DNA of 64,000 nucleotides from CAVYXZ01 sp965223835 (GTDB lineage Bacteria; Chloroflexota; Anaerolineae; Aggregatilineales; Phototrophicaceae): the NCBI GenBank assembly GCA_965223835.1, contig CBDCXQ010000001.1, forward strand, positions 4,464,001 to 4,528,000. The letters are read 5' to 3'. This document shows, piece after piece, positions 62,259 through 64,000 of the stretch. Every line of letters starts with the position of its first letter. Positions within the stretch are counted from its first letter, which is position 1. Below the pieces are notes generated by a model, which saw nothing but the letters and a program-made list of their open reading frames with translations, was not told the DNA's origin and ran no database searches. The translations under genes were made by a program, and so were the position numbers.

Positions 62259-62810
62259 ATGGAAAATCAAGTGCTCAAAACTGAAATCATCCAATGTGTG
62301 CACTGTGGGGCCGCGAACTTGAAAGGTATTTTTATTTGTGCCGATTGCGGCAATCTGGTGGATGTGCTCCCGCCAGAAAAGCAGACCCGGGTGTTAGCCG
62401 GAACCACCATATTTGGCTTCAGTGATGACCATTTTGATACGGATTCTACGCTGGTGCTGCGGGCACTTCAGCAGAAACGGTCATTTCAGCTAACTGCTGA
62501 GCAACTTGCGCCGGAGCCAGTCATTGGGCGTAACACACCCGGCCACAGCGTTCGGGCGGAATTGGACCTCAGCAAATGTGAAGCAGAAGCATTGGGCGTC
62601 TCGCGCCAGCACAGCCGCCTGAACTATGATACTGAACACAAAGTTGTCAAAATCAAGGATCTCAATAGCCAGAATGGCACCTACATCAACGGGCAGAAGC
62701 TACGGCCCGGTGAAATCCGCGTCATTCGGCACGGCGATAAGCTGCGGTTGGGTAAGTTAGAACTGGGTGTCACTATCCTGCACGCCACGACAACGATTGA
62801 ATTGTTCTGA
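62259..62810 (+). CDS. Zinc-ribbon / FHA domain protein (short)
   Basis: 183 residues. Four-Cys zinc ribbon (CVHCGAANLKGIFICADCG) followed by an FHA domain at about 85-175 with IGRNTP, SRQHSRL and LNSQNGTYINGQKL, all phosphothreonine-binding motifs kept. Same order as the 359-residue protein at 517 but without its C-terminal domain. GAGGAT precedes the ATG. A likely reader of the Ser/Thr kinases in this genome. Confidence 0.9.
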   Translation: MENQVLKTEIIQCVHCGAANLKGIFICADCGNLVDVLPPEKQTRVLAGTTIFGFSDDHFDTDSTLVLRALQQKRSFQLTAEQLAPEPVIGRNTPGHSVRAELDLSKCEAEALGVSRQHSRLNYDTEHKVVKIKDLNSQNGTYINGQKLRPGEIRVIRHGDKLRLGKLELGVTILHATTTIELF

Positions 62811-62817
62811 TGTCAAC

Positions 62818-62846
62818 GGGGCACAGGTGCTTGTGCCCTGCTATTT
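62818..62846 (+). terminator. Weak terminator-like hairpin after the FHA gene
   Basis: GGGCACA and TGTGCCC form a 7-bp stem, but only a broken T-tract follows (TGCTATTTCT). Confidence 0.35.
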
Positions 62847-63002
62847 CTAACCTCATCGCTTCTTTCCGAGTGCATGGTTTCTTTACAACATTTCCCCGCC
62901 ACTCATTACAACGCGTCTCATGGGGCAATCGCATAATCTATAGTTTGTTCCGCTGATTCAAACGTATAATTAACTTTGAAATGGTAATCAGCGGGGAACA
63001 CG

Positions 63003-64000
63003 ATGGCGACCAGCTTTAGCATTTCGGACGTTTTCATCTCCTATTCGCGCCAGGATAATGCTTTTGTGCGTGATCTTGATGCGAAACTCCGGGAATATGG
63101 TCAGGATGTCTGGGTTGACTGGGAAGATATTCCGGCGACGGCAGATTGGTGGCGTGAGATTCAAGCCGGGATCGAAGGGGCCAATACCTTTGTGTTCATC
63201 ATCAGCCCTGATTCCGTTGAATCGGAGGTGTGTTACCAGGAAGTAGAATATGCCGTAAAAGCCAACAAGCGCTTTGTGCCCATTCTCTTTCGCGACGTAA
63301 ACGACCCCGAACTCCAGCGCAAGATGCACCCATCAATCGGGTCGCACAACTGGGTGTTTCTCAAAGAAGACACCGAATTTGAGACCAACTTTCAGCATCT
63401 GGTCGATGTATTGCAAACCGACCTGGATTATGTGCGGATGCACACCCGCTTGCTGGTGCAGGCCCGTGAATGGGAGCAACGCGGACGCGATAGCAGTTTC
63501 TTGCTCAGTGGCACGGCAGTCCATGAAGCCGAAGCGTGGCTGGCGGGAGCCGCCGGAATACAACCGTTGCCGATGGCGCTGCATACGGAATACATCGTTG
63601 CCAGCCAGCGGGCACAGGCAAATCGGCAGCGGCGTATGTTAGCCGGTGTGAGCGTCGCACTGGCAGTTGCGGTGGGGCTTTCCATTCTATCGTTTATCTT
63701 GTTCCAACAATCCGAGGCCAACAAAGCGATTGCCGTGCAGCAAGCGGCACTGGCGATCACCAATGAAGCTGTGGCGTTTATCCAGAGCACTGCCGTTGCC
63801 AATCAAGCCGCGACCAGTGATGCTAATGAAGATATTGCACTGGCGCGGGGCACCGAAGTCGCACACCAGGCCGCCACCAGTGAGGCCAACGCCGCGCTGG
63901 CCGCTGCGAATGAAGCCAAAGCGTTGGCGCGAGGCACCGAAATTGCGAATCAGGCCGCCACGAGCGTCGCCAACGCCGAACAAGCTGAATTAGAACGGCG
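63003..64000 (+). CDS. TIR-transmembrane protein with Ala-rich heptad-like repeats, 3'-truncated by window edge
   Basis: The frame stays open to the window end, 332 residues so far. TIR domain at 8-140: DVFISYSRQDN, WVDWEDIPATADWW, and SEVCYQEVEYAV with the catalytic-type Glu. A transmembrane helix lies at about 217-240 (AGVSVALAVAVGLSILSFILF). After it come repeated units NQAATS/HQAATSEAN with ALARGTE between them, a helical spacer of the type found before WD40 propellers in other TIR proteins. GGGGAA precedes ATG 63003. Confidence 0.85.
   Translation, partial: MATSFSISDVFISYSRQDNAFVRDLDAKLREYGQDVWVDWEDIPATADWWREIQAGIEGANTFVFIISPDSVESEVCYQEVEYAVKANKRFVPILFRDVNDPELQRKMHPSIGSHNWVFLKEDTEFETNFQHLVDVLQTDLDYVRMHTRLLVQAREWEQRGRDSSFLLSGTAVHEAEAWLAGAAGIQPLPMALHTEYIVASQRAQANRQRRMLAGVSVALAVAVGLSILSFILFQQSEANKAIAVQQAALAITNEAVAFIQSTAVANQAATSDANEDIALARGTEVAHQAATSEANAALAAANEAKALARGTEIANQAATSVANAEQAELER

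Overview
The window is a gene-dense, roughly 53-55% GC stretch from a bacterial chromosome. The protein mix includes several Ser/Thr kinases, FHA proteins with N-terminal zinc ribbons, TIR proteins, many secreted or membrane-anchored proteins with SH3, LysM or CAP domains, and housekeeping genes (mutS2, fbp, gatC, a folC-type ligase) scattered outside operons. This is most like Chloroflexota of the Anaerolineae type. That placement is inferred from family content; no rRNA or other taxonomic marker is present. I saw no rRNA, tRNA or CRISPR array.

Layout. 1-5.8 kb: end of a hydrolase, a zinc-ribbon/FHA protein, an ECF sigma factor, then a receiver/roadblock-like regulator followed by a Ser/Thr kinase. 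5.9-14 kb: FAD oxidoreductase, ABC exporter half, a secreted intradiol-dioxygenase/HhH fusion, a double solute-binding protein and a DinB protein. 14-17.9 kb: an accessory patch with a DsbA remnant, a pentapeptide-repeat protein and a complete IS630 element (15654-16773). The IS sits exactly in the shared stop codons of two convergent genes. 18-23 kb: HEAT-repeat protein coupled to a TrpC-like paralogue that lacks most catalytic residues, orphan gatC, a response regulator, a PGDYG protein and a glycosyltransferase.

23-29 kb is the most interesting block. It holds a frameshifted Zn/Cd P-type ATPase, then two paralogous TIR-macro fusion proteins on either side of a broken Nudix gene. TIR domains make ADP-ribose-type signals from NAD, macro domains bind such molecules and Nudix enzymes hydrolyse them, so this looks like an NAD/ADP-ribose-based defence or signalling locus. 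A TIR-TM-CAP protein (33-34 kb) and a TIR-TM protein cut by the window end (63-64 kb) bring the TIR count to four.

29-45 kb: PAP2-like protein, serine hydrolase, GH32 enzyme, sulfatase, a second kinase with an extracytoplasmic EF-hand-like loop, a WD40 lipoprotein, a phospholipase-D-like lipoprotein, a transposase remnant flanked by a 37-bp repeat, secreted proteins and a 2-hydroxyacid dehydrogenase. At 44.8-45.5 kb a thioredoxin-like lipoprotein has an in-frame TGA at the first position of a UxxC motif, followed by a SECIS-like hairpin, and is coupled to a GDCCVxC-family protein: a candidate selenoprotein pair.

45.7-64 kb: HerA-like ATPase, fbp (its ribosome-binding site is inside a hairpin), LysM and SdrD-like surface proteins, a FolC-type ligase, a sigma/anti-sigma/polymer-forming membrane operon, an EF-hand protein, a HEPN two-gene cassette, mutS2, an SH3 protein, a second zinc-ribbon/FHA protein and the last TIR protein. 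The two FHA proteins, two kinases, receiver proteins and two ECF sigma factors point to heavy use of phosphorylation-based signalling.
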